Shown here: positions 54,050 to 64,000 of the stretch, piece after piece
How positions within the stretch are numbered: position 1 is the stretch's first letter
How the letters are laid out: every line of letters begins with the position of its first letter
Source: Symsagittifera roscoffensis
Taxonomy: Eukaryota; Xenacoelomorpha; Acoela; Convolutidae
DNA: 64,000 bases
Assembly (NCBI RefSeq): GCF_963678635.1
Contig: NC_087062.1
Location: 78,739,200-78,803,199 of the forward strand
Reading direction: 5' to 3'
The notes under the pieces: generated by a model
Database searches by the model: none
The model's input: the letters and a program-made list of their open reading frames with translations, nothing else
Told to the model about the DNA's origin: nothing
Translations under genes and position numbers: made by a program

Positions 54050-57000
54050 GTGGTGTTGTCGCACGGGTGTTTGGGTCCGCAATAGTTGGATGGGCTCCGG
54101 TGTGCTTCGATTACTGGTTCGATGTTTTGGGCTGATTAGGTGGTGATGTACTTTCTATGGCTAGCGCTGGCCAGTGCTTCAAATGTAAGACGTAAGTTAA
54201 ATTTTTGAGTTTTGGTTTTGCACTGCCGCCCTGTTCAGATTGGCGCCGGAAGCCTCTACACTGACTTATTCAGCAGTCTTCTAACATGTTTCAACTGACA
54301 GAGACTTCTGTTAGCTAAAATCACCTTATGTTAGTCAGACCAGGCCTGGCCGACTTGTTCTACAATTTCTATGACAATCCATGAATGTTTAAAAAGTTGT
54401 TCGTGTAAGTTGCCTTGAAGGGTCTCCGCAAAACGGGTCTCTGTAATACAACTGTGATTATATGATGTTATAGGAAGGGATAATTCCAGTGATTTTTAAA
54501 AAGCTCCGATTTGAAAGGTGGGTTGCTAAGGATTATGCTACCCTTTAAAAATGTGGATCTTGATTAAACTGTTTTTCTCAGTGATGGCCGTTCTATGGCT
54601 TAATGTATACAAATATGCAGATTAATTTGTAAAAATTTCAAATATAGGTATTTTGTTTAGATTTTATGAAGTGCTGATTTCAAAGCAAACTTTGAAAACT
54701 TTTTCAACCTCTTTAGGTGCAAGCAGGTTAAATATATAACTTTTCTGCGTTTTTTGCGGAAAAATTTAACCGAAAAAATTTTCTCTTTTTTCGCGCTCTT
54801 GTTTCAATATTATTAAATTGTAGCTGCAAAGGCGTCCTTAGAACAACTTAAGGGTAGCTCGGTCGAAAATGGATGTCGTAAATTAGAACCAGTTCAGGCA
54901 TCCTTTTGTTCACGTGGTGGTCATAACCCGCCTTCACACCAAATCAACCCCTGAATTAATGCATCGGTTTTTCCCGCACATCATTTAGAGTGCAAACGAG
55001 GGTATGTGGTTCAAGAGAGATTATCAAGATCAGTTTTAGAAGAAATAGTTATTGGACCAAACAAGAAATCTCCAAACAGATTAGAATATTTCTGGATACG
55101 GGGAACCGGACTAAGAAGATATTAAATGAATTACAGTTTTTTGCCATCTGGGATTGTCGATGTCGCAGAATCAAGTCCAGAGTTCGTGGGTCGCACCGCA
55201 TCCAGATTCAGATCCAACTTGTATAGTTGCTCCGAGACTATGAATTCCCGATTCCGGTTCGCTTTTCACTTTCAGACTTGTGCGACCAAACTTTGGAGTG
55301 GCCATCCTTTCACGAAGTTCACTTTCTCAGATTTTCTTACCAAAAATAGAAGTTTCCCAGTTTTTGCTTTTAAGGAAACGCCCCAAATTACGCATTCAAA
55401 AGCGAATAAGGTGCGACCGTCATGCTCGTGACTCAAGAAAATGGCGCCGCTGCCCCGACTAAACATGCACCCACCCATTTTGATTCAATTGTTATAGGAA
55501 TGAAACTCAAGTTAAGTATACAAGTAGTTCAAGTTCTCATAGCATTCAAGAAGAATTTTATCAGCAACTAAATAGGTAGTTTCTCAAAATCCTCTTCAAA
55601 AGGTCGCGCATTTTATTTTTTCGGGATAAATCAGCATCTGTTAATTTCATAATAAGGATTAGTTTTTTTAAAAGCTGTCAAACATTATTAGAACACCTAT
55701 TATATGTCAAATAGAGGTGTTTGTAAATAGGATTATTTGGAAGCTCTGAGGGTAATTTTGAAACATTTTTCCGTTTTTTCTTCTGAGTTTTCCTTCTTAT
55801 TAAGTTTCGAAGTTGGAGTGGCATCTCGAAAATAATCTGTGCATGTGGCTAGAAGGATACAACATTTCCACATTTCGAAGCTTGATCAGATCGAGCACAG
55901 CGGACACCGGACTTATTCTATTGAAAGGGCATTTCCACTGCTCTGTTCCAGGCACCCTTGATCTGTTATCTAGTCTCACAAATCCATCCGAAGTGATTAA
56001 CTTATCCTGGAATGCCTTGTCTTGTTCTGATGTTCGTGGGAGGGGCAGAAGACCTCAAAAGACAAAAAACTGTATGAAAAAGTGAAAACAGAGGAGAAGA
56101 AATATATTGGTAACAGTTTAAATCAAGGCTATTGAAAATGTTAAAAAACTTATTGGATTTTGTTAGCCAATCGGCGTCACATGTTTGTTTGAGGGAGCTG
56201 GGTTAACCTAACTTTAAAAGAAACAAGATGATGCACATATCAATTCATAAGAGAAAAGTTTTCTTAAAAACTCAAAAAATTCGAATCAAAACTTCGATAA
56301 TTATTATCTTTTATACTGCCAAGAAAAAAGATAACAGCTGATTTTTTCTAATTTGAGCTCAAGAAGACAATAAAAAAATTATCGAATTTTTTCAATGTCG
56401 TTCAAATCACGATTAAAGGGGCTTTCACATTATATATCACTCGGCCCATTTTTTGTGGTACCTTTGCGTGGAAAAAAAACTAAAACGCACCCGAAAACAA
56501 AGTTCTTCTCATTTTCAATGGTCAGAACAATTAGCAAATGAAAAAAAACGTTGATTCAAAAATACAGTTTTCTAGCTCGGTGAGTAAAAACTTCGATGCT
56601 TTATTGATTATTGTTGTCCCACGACGAAGTAAAAAATTTATCAAAAATCTTCAGCTTATTTCAATTTTCTCATACATTATTATTCCTTAAATTTTCAACT
56701 TTAAAATGACAAAAAAGGCACTATATGAGTCTTCATTACTTAGTTTTTGTAGTAACACTAAATTTTTCAAAGCGCTGCTAAACAATTTTTTACTAAACAA
56801 AAGGGTGTGTCGATTGTTAGATCCCTTTTTTTCAATTAGTAACTAAAAAAGTTAAGCATAAGTCTCATACTAGATTTATCATAGATCTTAGTCGATCTGG
56901 TCTTAGAATTAAAAAGATAATTATATAAACAGATGACTTAAAAGGGTTGATTAAATAAGTTTAAATTATTTATAAATGGATGAACAACTGTCTAGAAAAA

Positions 57001-58161
57001 ACAAAATAGGTTTGGTATATTTTGGTTAAGTTGCATTGATTTAAATTAAAGGAAAGCATTAGAATCTTACCTCTGCTCATTCTGAAATGTTATATTTTTT
57101 TAAAAGTTCTTTTTGTTTAAAGAAAAATTATTGATAAATAAAAAAAAGAAAATAATTCTACTTGACATCGTGAGTGGATAAAATAACAGTTCTGGCGACT
57201 CAGATTAAATTATTTCTCAGCTCTTTGGCTGAGACAAATCTGCACCTGCAGTCTAGGCTTCAAACTTCATTTTCCCCCCTTTGTTTTATACTCGTGATGA
57301 AATTGACATTTGCAGCTGATTGATTTTTTAGCATACAGAATCAATAATTTAAAAAATCAGGGCAATTTATCAGTGTTGCAATTGCGTTATTAATTATAAG
57401 TTTATGGGGGCTTTGGCGCGGCACTATCTGCATTTTAAGGCAAGACAGTCAACCAGTCCGCCTAACTGGCGACTTTCTTGTTTTCAATATCCAGGCTAAA
57501 AGCAGCACAAAAAAGTGAGTCCGATTTTGAAAGAATTTATCAAATCGAAGGGTTAGTAAAGTGTTAGAAAACTAACTTAAACCATAAGTTAGTGTACATT
57601 TTGCAATACTACAATTTTTATTAAAAATGCTCAGCTGGCTCACTTTTCACTTTCGACAAAAAAATGAAATTGATCTCACTTTCAGGGTTTTTATAAAGAA
57701 ATTCAAATGGATTTTGGCAAGATTCAGATGGAATTTAGTGGCTAGGAAAATCTATCCAAATTTTTTCAAATAGATTTTTAGACACTCAAAATGATACAAA
57801 ATTTCCCAGAAAAATGATCACAGGTAAGATATCTTTTTACATTTAAGCTTAGGACAATAATACCTTTTGAATGATAAAAATAAATCTAGTCAAAAATAGC
57901 TAGTTAAAAAGTCGAAATCTGTCTGAAAAAAAAACAACCCCGAGCACAAATTTTCCGTTACTTTCATTAATTACTTGGAGCAAAATCTTTCACTCAGTAC
58001 TTTATATGGCGTATGGGGGAATGATTTTCCGAGAAAACCTCAAGTAAAGAATATCGTTTTTATATTACATTTAAGTTTTTCATGTTATTACTGCTCCATA
58101 GACCTTAAAAGGCAGTCGGAACATTCAGGACCTCGTCCTGATACGAGCAGTCTTGTTTGCT
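54050..58161. other. Host DNA without a supported gene
   Basis: About 4.1 kb, AT-rich, with long A and T runs. Frames at 54990-55226, 55126-55431 and 55813-56085 have no recognisable product or neighbouring splice consensus. A minimal exon-like start (ATG at 54157, CFKCK, then GTAAGT at 54192) is noted among the findings. No tRNA or other RNA gene was seen. Confidence 0.45.
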
Positions 58162-58199
58162 TTAAAAAGAATGTATCGGTGAATGGAGAAATTTCTCAA
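58162..58199 (-). CDS. Candidate short terminal exon of the 58.3 kb gene
   Basis: Downstream of the exon at 58276-58616, on the same strand, a TCTTATCATAG acceptor (AG at 58201-58200) would follow a 76-nt intron. In the phase set by the upstream exon this gives about 12 residues ending HSPIHSF and a TAA at 58164-58162. It is short, so chance is a real possibility. Confidence 0.25.
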
Positions 58200-58275
58200 C
58201 TATGATAAGAAACTTATTGTGTAACAATTTTGAAACCACTTTAAAGTTATTGGCAAAATCAAGTTAACTGCTCAC

Positions 58276-58616
58276 CTAAATAGCTGCAAATCCAACGTTC
58301 TTGCTCCGCGTTTTCCAAATATAGGTTTCCTGTAAACAAGTTTAGCTCAGCAAATTGAACCAAATCGACGAAAGCCATACAATGGCCCTTGGGAACTGAA
58401 AATCCACGCATGTTTTGGAGAGCAGGGATCGAATTTGATGGTTTTTGGTGGTACGGTTGGAACATGAAAAGTACAGCATGATTCATTTTATTCAGTGTGT
58501 CGTATAGGTTGTTGACCTCAAATGGGGTCAGAAGGATTAGGGCTCCTGTGGAGTTGCACTTCACAGCCCAAAAAGGATCTCTCAAGAATTCGTCCAAGTC
58601 GTTAAATACCCCAAAG
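58276..58616 (-). CDS. Internal exon of a host gene, unrecognised
   Basis: On the minus strand a TTTTGTTGTTTCAG acceptor precedes 58616 and a TTTAG|GTGAGC donor follows 58276, giving 341 nt open throughout in one frame. The protein text is well balanced, with Trp, Cys and Met: DPFWAVKCNSTGALILLTPF, KMNHAVLFMFQPYHQ, NLFTGNLYLENAEQERWIC. The exon starts at the third base of a codon and ends after the first. It has no similarity to the elements. I do not recognise the family; the LNLFTGNLYL text vaguely recalls the C-terminus of large DUF3638-type ATPase proteins, but that is only an impression. Upstream exons would lie beyond Element 3 if the gene is intact. Confidence 0.55.
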
Positions 58617-58634
58617 CTGAAACAACAAAACGGC

Positions 58635-58710
58635 GGTGTATCGACTAGCATAAAGCTCGACTAGCATAAAAATTTGAGAATGGAAAATCGTATCGACTAG
58701 CATAAAAATC
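58635..58710. repeat. Three copies of TCGACTAGCATAAA
   Basis: The 14-base word occurs near 58640, 58658 and 58690, just upstream of the exon acceptor (minus strand). Two of the three are preceded by GTA. It lies in the intron or upstream region of the exon. Confidence 0.75.
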
Positions 58711-58747
58711 GAAATACAAAGTTCAATTACTCACAATATATGGCCCC

Positions 58748-58980
58748 CTATAAAAGGAATAATTGAACATATGTGAATTTTTGGATCTACTTAACACTCC
58801 CCTTATGGTGCCTATTAAAGAATCTCCTCCCCATTCTGATTGGTCGAAAGTTCGACTAACTGGGTCTCTTTAAATATTTCCCTCTCTAGGATAACTAGTA
58901 ACGAATCGCCATCCCTATAAAAAATAATTCAATGGTTGAGCATATGTAAATTTTGTACCTAGTAACAAATCTCCCCTTTA
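58748..58980. repeat. Two diverged copies of a 55-60 bp word, about 170 bp apart
   Basis: TATAAAAGGAATAATTGAACATATG... (58751) and TATAAAAAATAATTCAATGGTTGAGCATATG... (58916) both continue through AATTTT to CTCCCCTT. It ends where the Element 3 LTR begins. Confidence 0.5.
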
Positions 58981-58986
58981 GCAAAG

Positions 58987-59395
58987 TGAGTTAGGACCGA
59001 TGTGGTTAACTCATAGAGTAATTTCGGATAGGGTACACCGTCTGCTCGTCACGCATCTTATTTTCGGCCAGATAGATTCGTGCAACTTCTTAGTCTAATA
59101 CCGATCCTAATCTTACTCTTATACTTACTAGTCTCAGGGTGTTTAACTAGTCTCTGCTAGGCTCAATAGATCTAGGGTATACTGGTTTGTTGCGGCTGCT
59201 GAAGTTCTCTCGGAGAGACAACTAATTTCTAAGTTAAATTCAAATCTCTCTGGTGCTGAAATTACAAGTAATTTCAGCACTTACAAATAAGTGGGTTGTT
59301 AGTTAGATGGATCATGATTGGTTAATATTAAATACTTTACAGTGGTAAAATATCTAATTTATCCAATCATAAAATATAGTTTAGATCAGGTTCCA
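58987..59395 (-). repeat. Element 3 3' LTR
   Basis: Reverse complement begins TGGAACCTGATC and ends CCTAACTCA; 409 bp. It has the intact palindrome at 59253-59280 and a TATAAG at 59123-59118. Where the two LTRs of Element 2 differ near the first 70 bp, Element 3 mostly agrees with the 5' LTR. Confidence 0.9.
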
Positions 59396-60859
59396 CCCAT
59401 CCGGGTTTTACAGAGTTTTTTAGAATTATCTTTCTGCAATTCAAAGGATGGATGATGAACGTTGGTATTGGGCGAACATCGTATCTTCGTGTATCTTCTT
59501 GTGACAACGACTGTGTTTCCCAACGAAATCAATCTGATTTCAAAATGGTTTGCTATGACGGGTTTTTCCGTATTATGTAGAGAACTTGTTTTGTGTTCAG
59601 CCGCGTCTGGGAATGGCGTGGAGATTGTGAGTGGAGGGGATGCCTTGTAACTCGGATCTGTACGTATACTTGAACATCGAGGTGGTCATTGGTCTAGTTC
59701 AATGAAGTCCTTTTCTGCGAAGTCAAGTCGTACTCTAAATCTTTTGAGTTGTGGTTGTGGACGGCATTTTGGTTGTGGTTGGCCATTCTTTTTCGAGTGT
59801 AGTGGGGTCACTTTGTCTTTGGATGTTCGTCTTTGTTGTTGTATGCTGATCTATATACTGCAAAGTATGTTTTACATTTTATAAAATTTTTATTAGTTCA
59901 ATGTTTTAATTATGATTTTGATTAGTTGTTTTCACAAAAGCTTTTTGTTTTAGTTCGGTTATTTTGAAGAGTTACTCACCATTGAGTACCTCTTATTAAA
60001 AATCGGAGTGTGGTCACAAAGCGTGGATGTATCGCGGTGGGTTAGGCCGGCTATAGAGCATGCTCAGGACGTCCTCTCTGGTGGGTTAGGCCAGGAGTGG
60101 GAGTATGGTTTCGTGCGGTTTCTGTGAGAGGTCCTGTTATGTGATAACGTTTTATGTTGAGCTTATGGTGGTCTTTCTTATGTTCCGTTGGTTGTGTCCT
60201 TTTTTCAAAAATCAAATTGTTTTTGTTATGAGTTCGTCTTTCGACTTTTTTGTGTTTTATTATTTCTTTCTTAAACTTTATAATAGTCTTCAAAAGAATA
60301 AATTATCCAGTTTTAAACTGGGTTAATCCGGTTTGGGTACCGTTGGTTTTCTTTTCTTAGTCATGCTGTTATTTTATGATTTGTGGTGTTTAGTTAGCTG
60401 CGTTGGTTAGTTTGGTTTAGTATATAATTCCTTTCCAACCGGGTTAAAGGAAAGTTTGAGACTTGTTATTGTATGTTAGAGTTGTTGAGTGTGAAAACTT
60501 GAAACTAAAATTCATTATTTAAACAATTCTTCGTGGGCGAGCTGTGCGAGTTTGGATAGAATTCTTGTGCGAGTGAATGAAAATATCAAAAGGTTAGTAC
60601 CGCATTTTTACTTTATCAATTTACTACATAGAATTTTAATTTTACTGCTAGTTTTGGGGAAAAGTTAAGTTACAAATTTTCATTATTATGAAATTTACTG
60701 CTTTTGGGAAAACAATTTATAAATTAATTTACTTCATTTGATATAAATTTTATTAAATTATTTTGTGGAGAATATTAATGAAGCTTAGAATAAATTTAAC
60801 AAGTTTTTATTTTGTTTTTCTTGTTTTTTGCAGATGATCGTGGTATGAAGACTAAAAAT
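59396..60859 (-). other. Element 3 3' untranslated region
   Basis: Colinear with 51507-53036. The GC-rich block is at about 60012-60103 with both GGTGGGTTAGGCC words and the AGGACGTCCT palindrome (60067-60076). Plus-strand frames such as 59702-59884 are antisense shadows. Confidence 0.65.
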
Positions 60860-60937
60860 CTAAAAGAAACATGAGTAAGGAATGGTTAGTATTTATTTTA
60901 AATTTATTAGTGAAGAATATGTATAAATTTTACTTAC
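60860..60937 (-). other. Intron-like segment after ORF X, Element 3
   Basis: On the minus strand TAACAG|GTAAGTAAAAT and TTTCTTTTAG| bracket 78 nt. The boundaries and near-identical length match Element 2 while the interior differs slightly. Confidence 0.55.
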
Positions 60938-60940
60938 CTG

Positions 60941-62745
60941 TTAGTCGTCGGGGAAAAAACCGTGGGGGAAGATGTCGTGTATTATTTCTGAATTTGTTAG
61001 TAATTTTGCTAGTATGCGAATGATGTTTTTAGTTTGAAGCAGTGGCCAAAGCAATTGAAGTGCTTTAATAGTTTTTAGTTCTTCGGTGTCAACTGCAAAC
61101 TCATAAGGTGTGTTTTGAATGAGATTATATATTTTGTGACTGTATTTAGTGTTATGGATGAATTCTAATATAGGGATTTCTATAGGTTGGATAAATTCAT
61201 GTGGGATAAGGAAGGGTCTGGATTCTTCTGCATTAAAGGTCTTCGTGATGGGACAAAATATATACATTTGTGTTATTGGGTCATAGTTGCGGAGGATGCC
61301 GTGGAGGTTAGTATCTTTAATGCAATATGTGAAATTTAGAAAAAATGGCGAAGTGTACTTTGAATTAAGAAACTGAAAACGGTGGTGTGGTTGTCTTGAT
61401 GGAGTGTGGAGATCAAAATCATTTTGTATGAAGCGATAATACGTATATGTGTGGGTTTGTTTAGTGCGTAACATAATGTCGTGTGAGCAGTGTAAATTGC
61501 GTTCATGTGGTGCAAGGAAGTGAAAAGTTAGTGAAAATAATTGAAATTTTTCTTTAAAAGTTTCATAAGCTTGCATGTCAGTTAGTGCTTCAGAGATGAT
61601 GTGATCAAATTTTCGATCAAATATATTGTAAATACATATGGTGTTTTGATGAAAAAAATTTCTGTTTCTTGTGGGTTAGCGAAGCGGTCGTCATCTAAAA
61701 ATTGGTCTTGGTTAGATCGGATGATATTATGATCGTAATATTCTAGCGTAAATTCGTTAGCTCGGGGTGCAGTGTATGTTTTTAGTGATTTTTTATATCC
61801 TATATAAGTAAATTGTCTGTGTGTTAATGGTGTGGTGAGTCGATATAGCATATCTTAATTTCTTTCTATATCGGTATGAGTATTAGATAATGGTAGGCAA
61901 AGGGGATTAGTAAAATGATAATATGTTGTCCAATGAAGTGTAGGCATTGAAACATGTTCATCTACAAAACTACGTGTGTCGTTAGTGTCGTTAGGTGTGT
62001 TTAAAGTATATTGTGGGAATGAAGGTAAGGTGATTGCTAGAAAATCTTTCGTGTTAGTGTGATGTGGATGGTTGATATATTCACGGGCTGTTCCTGGTTT
62101 GGTTGGGAATGGATGGTTCGGGAATTTTCTTTTAAAAGTGCGGTAAGCTCTATTAGTGCTATTTGATGATTCGGTGGATGTGGATGATTGTGCTAATGAT
62201 GTAGTATAAGCTGAAGAGGGTGTAGGAGTAGGTGGATTTGAGGATTCTACTGTGTATGAAATTTGATTTATAGTGAGGTTGTTAGGGTGTAATAGCTGTT
62301 GTTGTGGGGTTATAAAATTATCAAGTTCTTGGGAGATTTGGGGAGTATCGGGAGAATTAGATGATCGGTCGGAATGAAATGGAGAATAGGTTGGGGTTAC
62401 TTGTGAAGCGTAAGAGGGAGTAGAAACGGACGGGAGTGGATTATTTGTTGGGATTGGTCGAAAAGGAGGCTTTGAAAAAACTGAGGAGTTGGTTTGAAAA
62501 TTATTGGGTGGAGATGGTTCGGAGTCTGCAAATTCGTCAGGGGTTTCTATATTCGGGTTATTTAGTTGTGAAATGGAGTATAAAACTGAAATATCTGAAT
62601 TAGTGTCTGAATTCATGCTTGATGTTATATTACTATTTGGAAAATCGGGTGGTGGGAAAGCAAAAAGTGGAATTATTGTAATTGGAGTGTTGAGGTTGGT
62701 TGGGTGGGAATTTGAGCGGTGTAGGGATCCAAGTTGTCGGCTCAT
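60941..62745 (-). pseudogene. ORF X, Element 3 copy (one stop, one frameshift)
   Basis: Starts MSRQLGSLHRSNSHPTN at 62745, overlapping the env TGA (62744-62742) as ATGA. It aligns end to end with ORF X of Element 2. A TAA at 61857-61855 replaces a Lys codon after NTHTDIERN; a frameshift lies near 61590 around the DRKFDHIIS text. The rest runs to the TAA at 60941 and ends HGFFPDD. Only two lesions in 1.8 kb implies a recent loss. Confidence 0.8.
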
Positions 62746-64000
62746 CGTGGGCTAAAAAATTTATTATTTTGAGACTGAAAAGCGGTGGTGGTTGTTCTAT
62801 AATTTGTTCATATGTATTTTCATCTTGTGAATGATGTGTCATTATGTGTTGCATGGGACTTTGCGATATGTTTGGTCTAAAATTTGGGTTATGTGTTATT
62901 GCTAAGTTTCGGAAATTTCGTGGGACTAATGATAATGGATGGTTATGTGGTAGGGGTGGCAACTGTGGTGTTGTAGGCGTTACTTCTATATTATTATGTT
63001 CCTCGTCGTACGTGTTCTGTCTTGTCGCTATTTTTGTGTTATATTCTTTTATTTGTGCGTCTAGAAGGATTTTGTTTATTGATGATGAAAAAATTCCAAA
63101 AAATCCTGCAAATAGTATGCGTGCTACACTTGCTTGTCTATTTACTTGTGTGTGTATAGCGCATGTATTATAGATTCCTTTTAGTAGTGAGAAAAGAAAT
63201 CCTATAAAGTTAAACATTGCGTATAAAATAGTCAATTTTTCGAAGATGTAGTAGGGCCATCCTAGAAAATCGAGAATTTCAATTTTTAGTGTAACAAAGC
63301 TAAAAATATTTATAGGTGAAATATCTTGTGGTCTGTATTTTTCACCGTTTAGATATATATAATTTTTAATGTCTTTAAAATATCCGCTATAATCTTGTGT
63401 ATAGATGTCTGCAAATCCTGCGGTTTCGGCAAGTTTGCGTAAGTTTTGGTCAATTGATTGTCTTTGTATAGTGTCCATTTGTGTTAATAATTCCTGGAAT
63501 TGTTGTGTTCTAATGTGATGTTGGATATCAGATTTTGAATATATTCCATTGATTGTAAATCTATATTTGGGTTTCGAGCAATAGCTCTAATGCTTTCGGG
63601 TGAAAATTTTTTGAGTGATTGCATTAATGTGGGGTATGGAGTAAGAAGATAATATTTATCTTCATCAGGATTCAATTGTACTACATTGTGGCTATTTTCT
63701 GATCCACATGGGACTGCGGTATCCCAAAAATATGTTCGTCTTGAGAGTGTGTCAACAAAATGTACTTTATTTTTATAAAAGATAGGGATTCTTTTATAGC
63801 ATCTTTTATCTTCAAAAACATATAGTGGTGATACTTTCTTGGTACAAGTATAAAACCATAAAATGTTTCCTTCGTAGTCTAAAAAATTTGATCTATTTCC
63901 TGATAGTAAATATCCTGCGTAGGGTATTTTGAATACTGCTAGTGCAAGTGATTGTAGTATTTGTGTTCGTTCTAATTCGCATAGTTGGTGAAGTGTTTCT
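62742..64000 (-). pseudogene. env: Element 3 env C-terminal part
   Basis: Minus-strand frames 63675-63484 and 63478-62633 match 48683-49621 of Element 2: LLTPYPTLMQSLKKFSPES, then TAGFADIYTQDYSGYFKDI and the membrane segment FNFIGFLFSLLKGIY, continuous where Element 2 has a stop. A frameshift lies near 63480 and a short indel near 62790 carries the env frame past its normal stop. Upstream (63700-64000) the FWDTAVPCGS-type ectodomain text is present in broken frames. Confidence 0.7.

Larger units (their letters stand above)
58987..64000 (-). mobile_element. Element 3: 3' half of a relative of Element 2, minus strand
   Basis: From the window end downwards: env C-terminal part, ORF X, intron-like segment, 3' UTR and an LTR at 59395-58987. 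The 3' end lies 370 bp from the host exon, in the same orientation. The 5' half, and so the other LTR, lies beyond the window. The bases next to the LTR end are AAAG (58983-58986), the predicted target duplication. It is close to Element 2 throughout. Confidence 0.9.

Noticed and set aside
55813-56085. 90-codon plus-strand frame considered as an exon
   Set aside because: No convincing acceptor or donor beside it and no recognisable protein features.

Overview
The window is AT-rich eukaryotic DNA, most likely from an invertebrate animal. The reasons are env-bearing Ty3/Gypsy-class LTR retrotransposons, LINE reverse-transcriptase remnants, foldback repeats, one exon-like stretch with canonical splice sites, introns of about 77 nt and no bacterial gene layout. 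I cannot name the species. One assembly gap (200 N, 13308-13507) is present.

Layout. 1-1.2 kb: a dispersed repeat. 1.25-6.76 kb: a less AT-rich, purine-rich block with broken coding remnants that I do not recognise; their order and composition loosely suggest an endogenised non-retroviral RNA virus or another decayed gene set. 7.3-13.2 kb: repeats, namely a minus-strand gag scrap, foldback copies, two 5'-truncated LINE copies and an inverted-repeat element. 13.5-28.8 kb: Element 1, an old decayed Gypsy-class element lying in the order ORF B, gag, protease, RT/RNase H, integrase, env, ORF X, 3' UTR, LTR. 30.0-35.4 kb: a tandem second copy of the last 4.6 kb of Element 1 plus its flank (unit about 5.83 kb). 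35394-53446: Element 2, an 18 kb element with two LTRs of 405-410 bp and a 4-bp target duplication (ATTG), inserted inside a small palindrome-rich TIR element of the second unit. 53.45-58.2 kb: the rest of that TIR element, then host DNA. 58.16-58.62 kb: minus-strand exon candidates. 58987-64000: Element 3, the 3' half of a relative of Element 2, on the minus strand and cut by the window edge.

The three elements share a layout that goes beyond ordinary gag-pol-env. Two or three extra reading frames (here ORF A, B, C) precede the main gag frame, each overlapping the next. After env comes a long frame, ORF X (602 codons, uninterrupted in Element 2). Its ATG overlaps the env stop as ATGA in all four copies seen. 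ORF X is followed directly by a 77-78 nt intron-like segment and a long 3' UTR that carries a GC-rich conserved block. The LTR carries a 13-bp perfect inverted repeat in which one base pair has changed on both sides between subfamilies. I recognise no family for ORF X, ORF A or ORF B.

Gag would package the RNA, protease/RT/RNase H/integrase would copy and insert it, and env would make the element virus-like. Neither Element 1 nor Element 2 looks functional: both carry stops, frameshifts and integrase active-site changes, and Element 2 has lost about 0.54 kb between protease and RT. All family assignments come from reading motifs by eye, without searches.
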